Shown piece by piece: positions 7,194 through 15,338 of a stretch of DNA of 20,928 nt; the stretch's first letter is position 1, and every line of letters begins with the position of its first letter. The notes under the pieces are model-generated. The model searched no databases, was not told the origin of the DNA, and was given only the letters and a program-made list of their open reading frames with translations. The stretch lies in the NCBI GenBank assembly GCA_025360395.1, contig JANYCH010000214.1:1-20928 (forward strand), read 5' to 3'. This DNA comes from Cytophagales bacterium (GTDB taxonomy: Bacteria > Bacteroidota > Bacteroidia > Cytophagales > UBA9547). A program made the translations under genes and the position numbers.

Positions 7194-7241
7194 TAAAATT
7201 AATATCTGTAATTAAGGGGATTTCTCTGAAACAAAACAAGA

Positions 7242-7970
7242 ATGACAAGAGAATATATTAAAAAATATAGCCAAATCCTGAAAAGGGACATGGAAGTTCT
7301 TGTCTTTGGCCATGCCGGTGCAAGGGTTTTATTTTTTCCGACGCGAAAAGCTCATTTTTATGACTATGAAAACTGGGGTGTTATGGAAGCACTTCAGCAA
7401 AAAGTTGAAAGCGGACGTATTCAGGTTTATTGTTTGGATAGTATTGACAATGAAAGCTTTTATAACCTTGCCCTTCTTCCTGAAGAAAGGATCCTTCGAC
7501 ATGCGGAGTTTGAAAAATATATCATAGACGAACTTCTCCCATTTACAAGGAAACGGAATCCAGACCCAAGGACTGTTCTTGCTGGTTGTAGTTTGGGTGC
7601 TTACCATGCAATAAACATTGCTTTCAGGCACCCGCATTTTGTGGATAAAGTAGTTGGAATGAGCGGCAGGTATGACCTTACTCAAGCCATGGCCAGTTTT
7701 AAAGACCTTTTTGAAGGTGTTGTTGACCAAAACATCTACCTGAATACTCCAAACAGGTATATCCCAAACCTGGACGATCCTTATTATATCGCACAACTTA
7801 AAAGATTAGAAATAATTTTGGCAGTAGGAGAACAAGATGCATTTCTTGAAGATAACAAATTTTTAAACAAGACTTTAAATGCAAAAGGAGTCCCGAATGA
7901 ATTGCATATCTGGAAAGAAGAGGCACATAATCCTTTCTATTGGAAGCAAATGGTTGCGCTTTATTTTTAA
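7242..7970 (+). CDS. Alpha/beta-hydrolase, putative esterase family
   Basis: A 242-residue serine esterase of the putative esterase (esterase D/PHB depolymerase-like) fold. The nucleophile elbow GCSLG places Ser117, Asp199 lies in VGEQDAF and His229 in EEAHNPFYW, so the catalytic triad is complete. Immediately after the N-terminus, VLVFGHAGARVLFFPT forms the strand and oxyanion region. No signal peptide is seen, so it is probably cytoplasmic. It follows the SGNH hydrolase and ends at a strong terminator, suggesting a two-gene unit of esterases. The substrate is not evident. The ATG at 7242 is the only sensible start. Confidence 0.87.
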   Translation: MTREYIKKYSQILKRDMEVLVFGHAGARVLFFPTRKAHFYDYENWGVMEALQQKVESGRIQVYCLDSIDNESFYNLALLPEERILRHAEFEKYIIDELLPFTRKRNPDPRTVLAGCSLGAYHAINIAFRHPHFVDKVVGMSGRYDLTQAMASFKDLFEGVVDQNIYLNTPNRYIPNLDDPYYIAQLKRLEIILAVGEQDAFLEDNKFLNKTLNAKGVPNELHIWKEEAHNPFYWKQMVALYF

Positions 7971-8018
7971 GTAGGATATGCTAGCTGAGTATAGTTAATT
8001 TAATCCTAAGAACTAATT

Positions 8019-8057
8019 ATGCTGATTTGTAATGTCTTAAAATCAGCATGTTTTTTT
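8019..8057 (+). terminator. Intrinsic terminator after the esterase gene
   Basis: The arms ATGCTGATTT (8019-8028) and AAATCAGCAT (8040-8049) form a perfect 10-bp stem around an 11-base loop, followed by G and seven T (8051-8057). The polarity fits the plus-strand esterase transcript. There is no matching T run for the minus-strand rluE-like gene. Confidence 0.88.
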
Positions 8058-8076
8058 AGTCCTATTAAGGAGATTT

Positions 8077-8907
8077 TTATCCATTAACTAATGTCTCAAT
8101 TTCCCTTTCATTGAGTTCTTTTACCTTGTTTGGTTGAAGGTTACCTAGTGTAAGTTGGCCAATTTTAATCCTAACCAACCGAAGGACGGGAAAACCTGCT
8201 TTTGCACACATTTTCCTTACCTGATGGTTTTTACCTTCAATTAATGTTATTTCAACCCAGGAGGTTGGAATATTGGCTCTAACCCTTATGGGAGGATTCC
8301 TTGGTGGTAATATTGGTTCTTCTTTGACCAAACTGATCTCAGCAGGCAATGTTTTATAGGCTTTGCCGTCAATGGTAATTGTGACACCTTTTCTTAATTG
8401 TTTGGCAGCTTCTTCAGTAATGTTCCCATCCAATTGCGCCAGATAGGTTCTTTTATGTCCATGTATCGGATTTAACAATTTATTGTTCAGGCTGGTATCA
8501 TTCGAAAGCAATAACAATCCTTCCGTATCTGCATCAAGCCTCCCTACCGGATATGCATCTTTTGGAAAATCAAATTTTATGTCGGCCAGTGTAGGTTTTT
8601 CGTTTTCCCGGGAAAACTGAGTCATCATGCCGAAGGGCTTGTATATGATATAATATTTCAATTGGACACTTACCACGGGTTTGGATGTATCCTTAGCTAA
8701 AGATTGTGAAGTTACTGGCTTTTTATCGTTGAGTTCAGAAAAAACTTCTCTCAAAGAGGACTTTTTTACCGGCCTTGCGGTTTTATTTGATGGCTGGGTT
8801 GGTACAGTCGCCTTCTTTGTAGTTTGCTTGCCGGCAGGTTTAGTCCTAGGTGAAATACCAGGCTTAGTTAACTTTGTGGATTTCGGCTTTTGAGGCTTGT
8901 TATTCAT
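8077..8907 (-). CDS. rluE: RluE-like 23S rRNA pseudouridine synthase with basic N-terminal extension
   Basis: A pseudouridine synthase of the RsuA/RluE family that isomerises uridine in rRNA. The catalytic block GRLDADTEGLLLLSND (residues 122-137, catalytic Asp125) is intact. The block RNPPIRVRANIPTSWVEITL and the later GFPVLRLVRI closely follow E. coli RluE, which modifies 23S rRNA U2457, so I favour RluE over RsuA, RluB or RluF. No S4 domain is present. Instead the first 80 residues are rich in Lys, Pro, Thr and Ser, probably a disordered RNA-binding extension. An exact -7 box lies 22 bases upstream of the ATG. The rRNA target is inferred by similarity only. Confidence 0.85.
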   Translation of the reverse strand: MNNKPQKPKSTKLTKPGISPRTKPAGKQTTKKATVPTQPSNKTARPVKKSSLREVFSELNDKKPVTSQSLAKDTSKPVVSVQLKYYIIYKPFGMMTQFSRENEKPTLADIKFDFPKDAYPVGRLDADTEGLLLLSNDTSLNNKLLNPIHGHKRTYLAQLDGNITEEAAKQLRKGVTITIDGKAYKTLPAEISLVKEEPILPPRNPPIRVRANIPTSWVEITLIEGKNHQVRKMCAKAGFPVLRLVRIKIGQLTLGNLQPNKVKELNEREIETLVNG

Positions 8908-8928
8908 AATATTGCAATTTACTCATTT

Positions 8929-8936
8929 CAAACTTA
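8929..8936 (-). promoter_or_regulatory. -7 box TAnnTTTG for the rluE-like gene
   Basis: The minus strand reads TAAGTTTG, an exact consensus match. Transcription would begin near 8922-8924, giving a leader of about 17 bases before the ATG at 8907. No clear -33 element was found. The gene may therefore have its own promoter within the three-gene minus-strand run. Confidence 0.45.
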
Positions 8937-8975
8937 AAAGGAGCCAAGGAGAATATGACGGATCCATATTCATCA

Positions 8976-9398
8976 CTAAGCTGATAATATCTTCAAAGTA
9001 GTTTGATCTCTTTCGCCCATAAAAAACTTCTTCAAAACCTGTTCAAATACTTGACCGGGAGCGATAAAATCAAATAAGGTCATAGACGATTTTAATTTAA
9101 CATCATCCGGGCTACCAAAAATATAGCTGGCACCAGAACCTGGCAGGTTGATTAGCACCTTGCTTATTTCATTTAGCCGTGAACCCAGAACTGGGTGATT
9201 CAAATATTCCCTGGCTTCATCCAAGTCTTCAATGGAATAGAATTTTGAAGTTTCACTGATTCCTAATCCTTTAATCTGGGGAAAGATAAACCACATCCAA
9301 TGAGATTGTTTTCTGCCTTTCCTTATTTCAGCAAGCGCCTGATTATAAGTTGACTCCTGTGCCAAAAGAAATCTGTTCAAGTCAGCATTTACTTTCAT
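8976..9398 (-). CDS. DUF1810 family protein
   Basis: A 140-residue member of the DUF1810 family, a mostly helical group of unknown function. Characteristic blocks are LNRFLLAQE near the N-terminus, then SHWMWFIFPQIKGLG (about residues 32-46), the FYSIEDLDEAREYLNHPVLG block, and KLKSSMTLFDFIAP. The length is typical of the family and no export signal is seen. It lies 24 bases after the flavoprotein gene and 68 bases before the rluE-like gene, all on the minus strand, so it may be cotranscribed with either. Some databases label the family calpastatin, which is not supported by sequence. Confidence 0.88.
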   Translation of the reverse strand: MKVNADLNRFLLAQESTYNQALAEIRKGRKQSHWMWFIFPQIKGLGISETSKFYSIEDLDEAREYLNHPVLGSRLNEISKVLINLPGSGASYIFGSPDDVKLKSSMTLFDFIAPGQVFEQVLKKFFMGERDQTTLKILSA

Positions 9399-9422
9399 TC
9401 AAATAAATTTCTGAAGAAGATT

Positions 9423-11090
9423 TTATTCTTCAACTAGTGCTATTTCTTTAAAAGTTTTTCTTTTGTGGTCCATTTTCTGAAGAATAGCTTCAGGCCATTG
9501 TGAAGAATCTTCTGCTTCATAAATTTTCAAATCCTGATCTGGCCTTGGCCCAATTAAATCATCTGTTTTACATTTTAATATTTGAGATGCAGTTTGCACC
9601 CCAGAATTAGCAGCTCCCATAACTCCATGAGCCATTACACTTGCACCACACAAGTACAAATTTTTTATTTCAGATTTACTTCTGAAGGCAAATGGCCCGG
9701 TTTGTTTAAAGCTTTTTTCTGTTCCGTAAACGCATCCATTTGTAGTGTTCACATAATAATTATTCGTAATGGGAGTGCCGAGGTCCATTTGAACTATATG
9801 TTTACGAATGTTTGGAATTACTTTTTGAAGATTATTTAACAGCTTTTCCATAACACGCCTTTTTGTTTTCAGATAGGCTTCAGAGCGAACCTCTTCTTCA
9901 TTCTCAAATTGTTTGAAGGGTTCGTAATTTATGAATGTCACAATTTCGATATTGTGATAACGGCCATTGAAACTTGCAGGATCTTTAAGTGACGTACAGC
10001 TGATAAAAACTCCCGGAAACTCATCTTCTGTTAGGATGTCTTTAGAAGACATATCGTTAAACAATGCTTCCATATCCTTATTATTCATCATCCAGATGTT
10101 GCCAGAATCAAGACCAGCTTTTCTAACATCAATATCAACAGTTAAGAATAATATAAGGGAAGTGACAGAGTATTTGGTTTTTGAGAGCTTTTCGCTGAGG
10201 CTTTTACTTAAATTTTCTTTGCCAATTAAACTAAAATATGTCTTATGCGGATCCGCATTTGAAACTACCCGTTTGGCTAATATCCTTTCCCCATTTTCTA
10301 ACTCCACTCCTACTGCATATTTTTTCTTTCCTTTTTCTTCTATCATTATCCTTTTTACTCCCTGAGAAGTCCGGATCTCACCTCCATGTTTCTTTATTGC
10401 ATTTGTCATGGCCTTAACAATGGCTGCACCGCCGCCCATCGGGTAAAAACCACCATCCAGGTAATGGTCCATCACAGCGCAGTGAAGGGGAAAACTTGCC
10501 TGACCAGGAGGCAATCCATGGTCGCCACACTGAACATTTAACACTGCTTTTAATAATGGGTCCTTTATGTGCCAGTCAATTACTCTTTTAAGACTGAACA
10601 AGCCATATTTTCCTAATTGAGCTGTACGATATGGTATTGTAACATGGTCCCAAAAACCCTTCAGATTCGGAATAAGGTAAAGTTGCGAGCTTACCTGACG
10701 AACCAGCTTCAAATATTTTTTTAAACCATTAGCCTCTTCCGGAAAACGTTTTGAAAGAGATTCATATAATTGCTCCGGATTTCCAGGCATGTCTATCTTC
10801 TCATTTTCAACCCAGCAATGCTCATAAGCCTTTGGGTTCATCCTAAAAAAAGTAAGGTCATTGGCAATTTCCAGTCCTTCCAGCAAATCTGCTGATGATT
10901 GGCCTTTGTCCATCCGGCCTAAATAATGCACACCTGGACTAAAACGCTGACCATTTATAAGAAAACTGTGGCACCAGCCACCAGGAACATAATGCTTTTC
11001 TAAAACGAGGACCTTTTGCCCTGCCCTTGCAAGGCAAATAGCAGCTGATAAACCACCGGAACCTGAACCAATTACTATAGTATCGTACAT
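9423..11090 (-). CDS. RetSat/CrtISO-like FAD-dependent oxidoreductase
   Basis: A 555-residue flavoprotein of the phytoene desaturase superfamily. The dinucleotide-binding motif IVIGSGSGGLSAA sits at residues 5-17, followed by VLVLEKH and PGGWCHSF. The block FSPGVHYLGRM resembles all-trans-retinol 13,14-reductase (RetSat) and carotenoid isomerase (CrtISO) proteins, and the C-terminal FAD block is LYLCGASVMAHGVMGAANSG. The substrate is probably an isoprenoid or other polyunsaturated lipid, but no carotenoid gene is nearby, so this is inference. I chose the ATG at 11090. An in-frame GTG at 11126 would add 12 residues before a normally N-terminal FAD motif. It is the first gene of a minus-strand run with the DUF1810 gene and rluE. 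Confidence 0.86.
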   Translation of the reverse strand: MYDTIVIGSGSGGLSAAICLARAGQKVLVLEKHYVPGGWCHSFLINGQRFSPGVHYLGRMDKGQSSADLLEGLEIANDLTFFRMNPKAYEHCWVENEKIDMPGNPEQLYESLSKRFPEEANGLKKYLKLVRQVSSQLYLIPNLKGFWDHVTIPYRTAQLGKYGLFSLKRVIDWHIKDPLLKAVLNVQCGDHGLPPGQASFPLHCAVMDHYLDGGFYPMGGGAAIVKAMTNAIKKHGGEIRTSQGVKRIMIEEKGKKKYAVGVELENGERILAKRVVSNADPHKTYFSLIGKENLSKSLSEKLSKTKYSVTSLILFLTVDIDVRKAGLDSGNIWMMNNKDMEALFNDMSSKDILTEDEFPGVFISCTSLKDPASFNGRYHNIEIVTFINYEPFKQFENEEEVRSEAYLKTKRRVMEKLLNNLQKVIPNIRKHIVQMDLGTPITNNYYVNTTNGCVYGTEKSFKQTGPFAFRSKSEIKNLYLCGASVMAHGVMGAANSGVQTASQILKCKTDDLIGPRPDQDLKIYEAEDSSQWPEAILQKMDHKRKTFKEIALVEE

Positions 11091-11233
11091 AAACAAACAA
11101 AGGATACAATTTAAAAATATTCTCACATTTATTAAAATGCTTGCTCAGATTCGTATAAGTTTTACATCCTTGAACATGGGAAGCTATCGCAACCTCACTA
11201 AACTTTCTGATATTTGCGCTTCAATCCTTATTT

Positions 11234-12928
11234 ATGGCTATCCGCAATTTCGTTGCTTCAGAATTACAAATTAAAACCTGGGACGATATCAAAAAGTACT
11301 TTGAAGAACTTCTTCAAAGACCGATAAATTCTTTAGCAGGACTGAAAAAATGGCTGAAAGACAGAAGTGAACTGGAATCAGTCATTTCAGAGGACCTTGC
11401 CTGGAGATATGTGAACATGACCTGCGATACAACCGATCAGCAAAAAGTTGATTCCTATACCATCTTTGTTTCAGAAATCGAACCTCTTATTTCACCTGTT
11501 TCAAATAAACTGGATGAAAAAGTTTTGAGCTCGCCTTATAAATCTCAGTTGACAGGTCCGGAATATGAGATCATGTTCAGGAGCATTGAAAAAAACATCA
11601 AGATTTTCAGGGAAGAAAATGTCCCTATTCTATCAGAAATAGCTCAGGAATCTCAAAAATACGGTGGCATTGTAGGGAAAATGATGGTAGAAATCGACGG
11701 ACAAGAAGTCACTTTGCCAAAGGCTTCTGATAAACTTCAGTCCACCGACAGAAATGAAAGAGAGGATGTGTACCGTAAAATCAACAAACGCAGGCTTCAG
11801 GATGCTGATGAATTAAACACCCTGTTCAATACGCTGATTTCGCTGAGGAATTCAGTGGGCCTCAAGGCCGGTTTTGGGAATTTCAGGGATTATATGTTCA
11901 CCGCAATGGGGCGCTTCGATTATACCAAAGAAGACTGCTTTGCATTCCATGATGCAGTGGAGAATGAAGTTGTTCCTTTGCTGGACACTTTGGCTGAAGA
12001 CAGAAAAAAAATGCTGAAACTTTCAGAGCTGCGTCCATGGGATTTGAGCGTGGACAAAACAGGAAAACCAGCTTTGAAACCATTTTCAGGCGGCGAGGAT
12101 TTGCTTCAGAAAACAATTAAATGTTTCGATAGGTTGGATCCCTTTTTGGGTGATTGTTTGAGAGAAATGAAAAAAATGGGCCGTTTTGACCTGGAATCAA
12201 GGAAAGGGAAAGCTCCGGGAGGATATAATTATCCAATGGAAGAAACTGGTTATCCTTTTATTTTTATGAATGCCACAAGCAATTTCCGTGACATGATCAC
12301 CCTCCTGCATGAAGGCGGGCACGCGGTGCATTCAGTGCTCACCAAAGACCTGGAATTAAACAGCTTCCGCGGCATTACTTCTGAAACAGCGGAACTGGCC
12401 TCCATGAGCATGGAACTGATCACCATGGACAATTGGGACATTTTCTTTCCTGATGCTGAGGACCTTAAAAGGGCCAAAAGAATGCACCTGGAACAAATCA
12501 TTGAAACTTTGCCATGGGTAGCAACAATAGATAAATACCAGCACTGGATCTATGAAAATCCAAATCATAGAGTTGAACAGCGTAAAACCAAATGGAATGA
12601 ACTGCATTCTGCTTTTACTTCCAATGTCATAGACTGGAGCGGCTTGCAGGAGTTCAAAGACAATATCTGGCAAAAACAGCTTCATTTATATGAAGTTCCT
12701 TTCTATTACATCGAGTATGGTATAGCACAATTAGGAGCAGTAGCAGTCTGGAAAAATTACAAAGAAAATCCTACACAAGGTTTAAAACAATACATGGCAG
12801 CTTTGTCACTGGGCTATACAAAGCCAATTAAAGAAATTTATGCTGCGGCAGGAATACGTTTCGATTTCTCCAAAAAATATATCAGCGAACTTATGCAATT
12901 CGTTAAAACCGAATTAGAGAGTTTATAG
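11234..12928 (+). CDS. M3 family oligoendopeptidase (PepF-like)
   Basis: A 564-residue zinc metallopeptidase of family M3 that probably trims oligopeptides in the cytoplasm; no signal peptide is visible. The zinc motif HEGGH is at residues 359-363, and Glu387 in the ETAELAS block is the likely third ligand. The C-terminal VPFYYIEYGIAQLGAVAVW block, with its Tyr and Gly residues, is typical of PepF-type enzymes. The length matches the family. The gene is divergent from the flavoprotein gene, and a near-consensus -7 box GATATTTG (11209-11216) precedes it by about 20 bases. It ends only 14 bases from the convergent DUF4421 gene without a visible terminator. Confidence 0.93.
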   Translation: MAIRNFVASELQIKTWDDIKKYFEELLQRPINSLAGLKKWLKDRSELESVISEDLAWRYVNMTCDTTDQQKVDSYTIFVSEIEPLISPVSNKLDEKVLSSPYKSQLTGPEYEIMFRSIEKNIKIFREENVPILSEIAQESQKYGGIVGKMMVEIDGQEVTLPKASDKLQSTDRNEREDVYRKINKRRLQDADELNTLFNTLISLRNSVGLKAGFGNFRDYMFTAMGRFDYTKEDCFAFHDAVENEVVPLLDTLAEDRKKMLKLSELRPWDLSVDKTGKPALKPFSGGEDLLQKTIKCFDRLDPFLGDCLREMKKMGRFDLESRKGKAPGGYNYPMEETGYPFIFMNATSNFRDMITLLHEGGHAVHSVLTKDLELNSFRGITSETAELASMSMELITMDNWDIFFPDAEDLKRAKRMHLEQIIETLPWVATIDKYQHWIYENPNHRVEQRKTKWNELHSAFTSNVIDWSGLQEFKDNIWQKQLHLYEVPFYYIEYGIAQLGAVAVWKNYKENPTQGLKQYMAALSLGYTKPIKEIYAAAGIRFDFSKKYISELMQFVKTELESL

Positions 12929-12942
12929 CCATTCCAAACGGT

Positions 12943-14040
12943 TTATTGCCAGTGCAAAGGAAGGGATTGTTCTACTTTTTCCTGGTATTTATCCATGAGC
13001 CGGGAGTATTTCTCGGCCCATTTTGGAACATCAATTTTATATCCTATCCTGAAATAAATTTTGCCCACATTATTCAGGAAATGGGTATTGTTCTTTAAGG
13101 GATAATTTTCTGCATCAACCAGGATTGAGAGGCCATAGGTCCATCTTTCAGAATTATAACCGGCCCCAAACCTTCCCAATATTTTATAGGAGATGGCAAA
13201 ATTATCTTCAATACCATCCCTTGTCTGCAAATGATGGTACTGGAAACTTGGGCCTAGGGAAGGTACCAATCCCACAAAAAAGCGCTTCCTGATCACCCAG
13301 GTAATGCCATATCCGGGCATAATGCTGAAACTATAAAAATAGGCCTGTTTAAAAATCGTGTTTCCTTCAAATAAAGGCAGCAAGGGGGCAGGTATAAAAA
13401 GGGAATCCCCGTTTTTGGTAAAAGCTCCACTCAAAGCTGCATTTATCAGAAATGAATGTGAGGTCTTTTTCTGGATCTCACCCTGCACGAGTGGAGCATT
13501 TAAGGAATACTGTTGTCCATTAAAGATCCGGACGAAATTCAGCGTTAACCGCTCCATCTTTACATTATAATACGGCAATTCCTTGCTGACACCGTTTAAA
13601 TTCAAGTCCAAAAAGCTTTTATAATTGGCCCCGTAATAGCCGTTGTTAACAGTATAAACCAGGTCTGCCCCTATTTTCCTGGCATAAGCATTGATCTGTA
13701 CATTGAAATTATAATTGCCTTCAAACTTTCCTTTATTGATCTCTGCGGCTACGAGCGAAAAACTGCCGCCTATCCATTTGTGAGTAAAACCCAGGCCCAC
13801 ATTGATGGGTGATATAGGATAATAAAGCAGGTTTTTATTACCGCTGTAAAGAATTCCATTCGAAAACCGTGAAGCAAAAACATAAATAGTGAACCTGCTT
13901 CTCCCATTGGCAACATACTTTAAGCGTTCTACACTATCAGCCCTTATATTTCTTGTGCGTTCGGTAGTATCGTTCTGGCCGTTTACAGTAAAAAATGAGC
14001 ATAACAAAAAGAGTAAATAAAGGAGTTTCAAACTTCTCAA
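12943..14040 (-). CDS. DUF4421 family protein, predicted outer-membrane beta-barrel-like
   Basis: A 365-residue protein of the Bacteroidota DUF4421 family, of unknown function. A Sec signal peptide (LLYLLFLLCSFFTVNGQ) covers about the first 22 residues. The rest alternates short aromatic and hydrophobic strands with Gly, Asn and Tyr-rich turns (such as NNGYYGANYKSFLDLNLNG), suggesting an outer-membrane or periplasmic beta-barrel. The start is a TTG at 14040. An in-frame TAA at 14047-14049 lies only two codons upstream, and the next internal Met is far downstream past the signal peptide. It is divergent from trpB and convergent with the M3 peptidase gene. The family name is my recognition and cannot be checked here. 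Confidence 0.78.
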   Translation of the reverse strand: MRSLKLLYLLFLLCSFFTVNGQNDTTERTRNIRADSVERLKYVANGRSRFTIYVFASRFSNGILYSGNKNLLYYPISPINVGLGFTHKWIGGSFSLVAAEINKGKFEGNYNFNVQINAYARKIGADLVYTVNNGYYGANYKSFLDLNLNGVSKELPYYNVKMERLTLNFVRIFNGQQYSLNAPLVQGEIQKKTSHSFLINAALSGAFTKNGDSLFIPAPLLPLFEGNTIFKQAYFYSFSIMPGYGITWVIRKRFFVGLVPSLGPSFQYHHLQTRDGIEDNFAISYKILGRFGAGYNSERWTYGLSILVDAENYPLKNNTHFLNNVGKIYFRIGYKIDVPKWAEKYSRLMDKYQEKVEQSLPLHWQ

Positions 14041-14105
14041 GTAGAATTATTTAGGCATCATATTTTAAATCACTAAACAAGCATGCCTGAAAAAATGTTA
14101 GTGCT

Positions 14106-14113
14106 TATATTTG
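14106..14113 (+). promoter_or_regulatory. -7 box TAnnTTTG for trpB
   Basis: TATATTTG is an exact consensus match. It would start transcription around 14120, about 25 bases before the trpB ATG at 14145. No good -33 TTTG is visible at the usual spacing. Confidence 0.5.
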
Positions 14114-14144
14114 CCTTTCGTTAACAATTTCACAATCATACCTT

Positions 14145-15338
14145 ATGACAAGTTTCTCAGTTGATGAAAAAGGCTTTTACGGAAGTTTTGGCGGAGCATT
14201 TATTCCTGAAATGCTTTATCCAAACGTGGAAGAGTTGAGATTAAAATATCTTGACATTATCAATGAACCATCTTTTCAAAAAGAATGGAGAGACTTGTTA
14301 AAAGATTACGTAGGAAGACCAACACCTTTATATCTGGCTAAAAGGCTCTCTGAAAAATACAATACTACTGTCTATTTAAAAAGAGAGGACCTTTGCCACA
14401 CCGGTGCACACAAGGTCAATAATACGCTTGGACAAATTCTCCTGGCCAAACGCTTAGGCAAAACAAGGATCATTGCAGAAACAGGTGCCGGTCAGCATGG
14501 CGTTGCTACTGCAACTGCCTGTGCTCTAATGGGCATGCAATGCATCATATACATGGGTGAAGTGGACATAGAACGTCAGGCTCCCAATGTCCAACGCATG
14601 AAATTGCTTGGTGCTGAGGTACGTTCGGCAACCTGCGGAAGTAAAACATTGAAAGATGCTACCAATGAAGCCATGCGCGATTGGATCAGCAATCCTGAAG
14701 ACACTCATTATATTATCGGTTCCGTCGTGGGCCCACATCCTTTTCCTGATTTAGTTGCTCGCTTTCAGTCTATTATCAGTGAGGAGATCATCAAACAATT
14801 AACTGAAAAAACCGGAAAACCGGACCCTGATTACGTGATTGCCTGCGTAGGTGGCGGAAGCAATGCTGCCGGAGCATTTTATCATTATTATGACAGAAGT
14901 GCTGTACAGCTCATCGCTGTCGAAGCAGCAGGACATGGCTTACATTCCGGATTTTCTGCAGCCACCACAGCACTTGGAAAACCAGGCGTTTTACATGGCA
15001 GCAGAACGCTATTAATGCAAACAGAAGACGGGCAGATTGTAGAGCCACATTCCATATCAGCAGGTTTGGATTATCCCGGAATTGGGCCTGTGCATGCTCA
15101 CCTGTTTGCATCCGGAAGGGCGAAATTTTTCTCTATAACAGATCAGGAAGCGCTGAATGGCGTTAAAACCCTGAGCAGGCTTGAAGGGATAATTCCTGCT
15201 TTAGAGTCGGCGCATGCCATTGCTGTACTAGATTATTTAAAACCCGAAAAGCATGAGATTGTTGTGGTTAACCTTTCTGGTCGTGGAGACAAGGACATGA
15301 ACACCTACATGAAGCATGAAGCATTCTTTAACAGCTGA
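14145..15338 (+). CDS. trpB: Tryptophan synthase beta chain
   Basis: This 397-residue PLP enzyme joins indole and serine to make tryptophan, normally in a complex with TrpA. The PLP lysine is Lys90 in HTGAHKVNN, Glu112 in AETGAGQHG is the catalytic acid (Glu109 in Salmonella), GGGSNAAG binds the PLP phosphate, and SGRGDKD is near the C-terminus. The length and the HTGAHK motif fit the ordinary TrpB1 type rather than TrpB2. It stands alone: no trpA or other trp gene is in the window, unlike the operon common in Bacteroidota. Its TGA directly abuts the stop of the convergent FemAB/GNAT-like gene, and a -7 promoter box lies upstream. Confidence 0.97.
   Translation: MTSFSVDEKGFYGSFGGAFIPEMLYPNVEELRLKYLDIINEPSFQKEWRDLLKDYVGRPTPLYLAKRLSEKYNTTVYLKREDLCHTGAHKVNNTLGQILLAKRLGKTRIIAETGAGQHGVATATACALMGMQCIIYMGEVDIERQAPNVQRMKLLGAEVRSATCGSKTLKDATNEAMRDWISNPEDTHYIIGSVVGPHPFPDLVARFQSIISEEIIKQLTEKTGKPDPDYVIACVGGGSNAAGAFYHYYDRSAVQLIAVEAAGHGLHSGFSAATTALGKPGVLHGSRTLLMQTEDGQIVEPHSISAGLDYPGIGPVHAHLFASGRAKFFSITDQEALNGVKTLSRLEGIIPALESAHAIAVLDYLKPEKHEIVVVNLSGRGDKDMNTYMKHEAFFNS

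Noticed and set aside
7329..7796. 155-residue frame antisense to the esterase gene
   Set aside because: The esterase frame has a complete catalytic triad and the opposite frame has no domain.
9967..10365. 132-residue frame antisense to the flavoprotein gene
   Set aside because: It is inside a continuous flavoprotein frame and has no recognisable features.
11091..11126. GTG start for the flavoprotein gene
   Set aside because: It would place 12 extra hydrophobic residues before an FAD motif that is normally at the very N-terminus; the ATG at 11090 is better.
14145..15338. TrpB2-type beta chain
   Set aside because: The 397-residue length and HTGAHKVNN motif match ordinary TrpB1.
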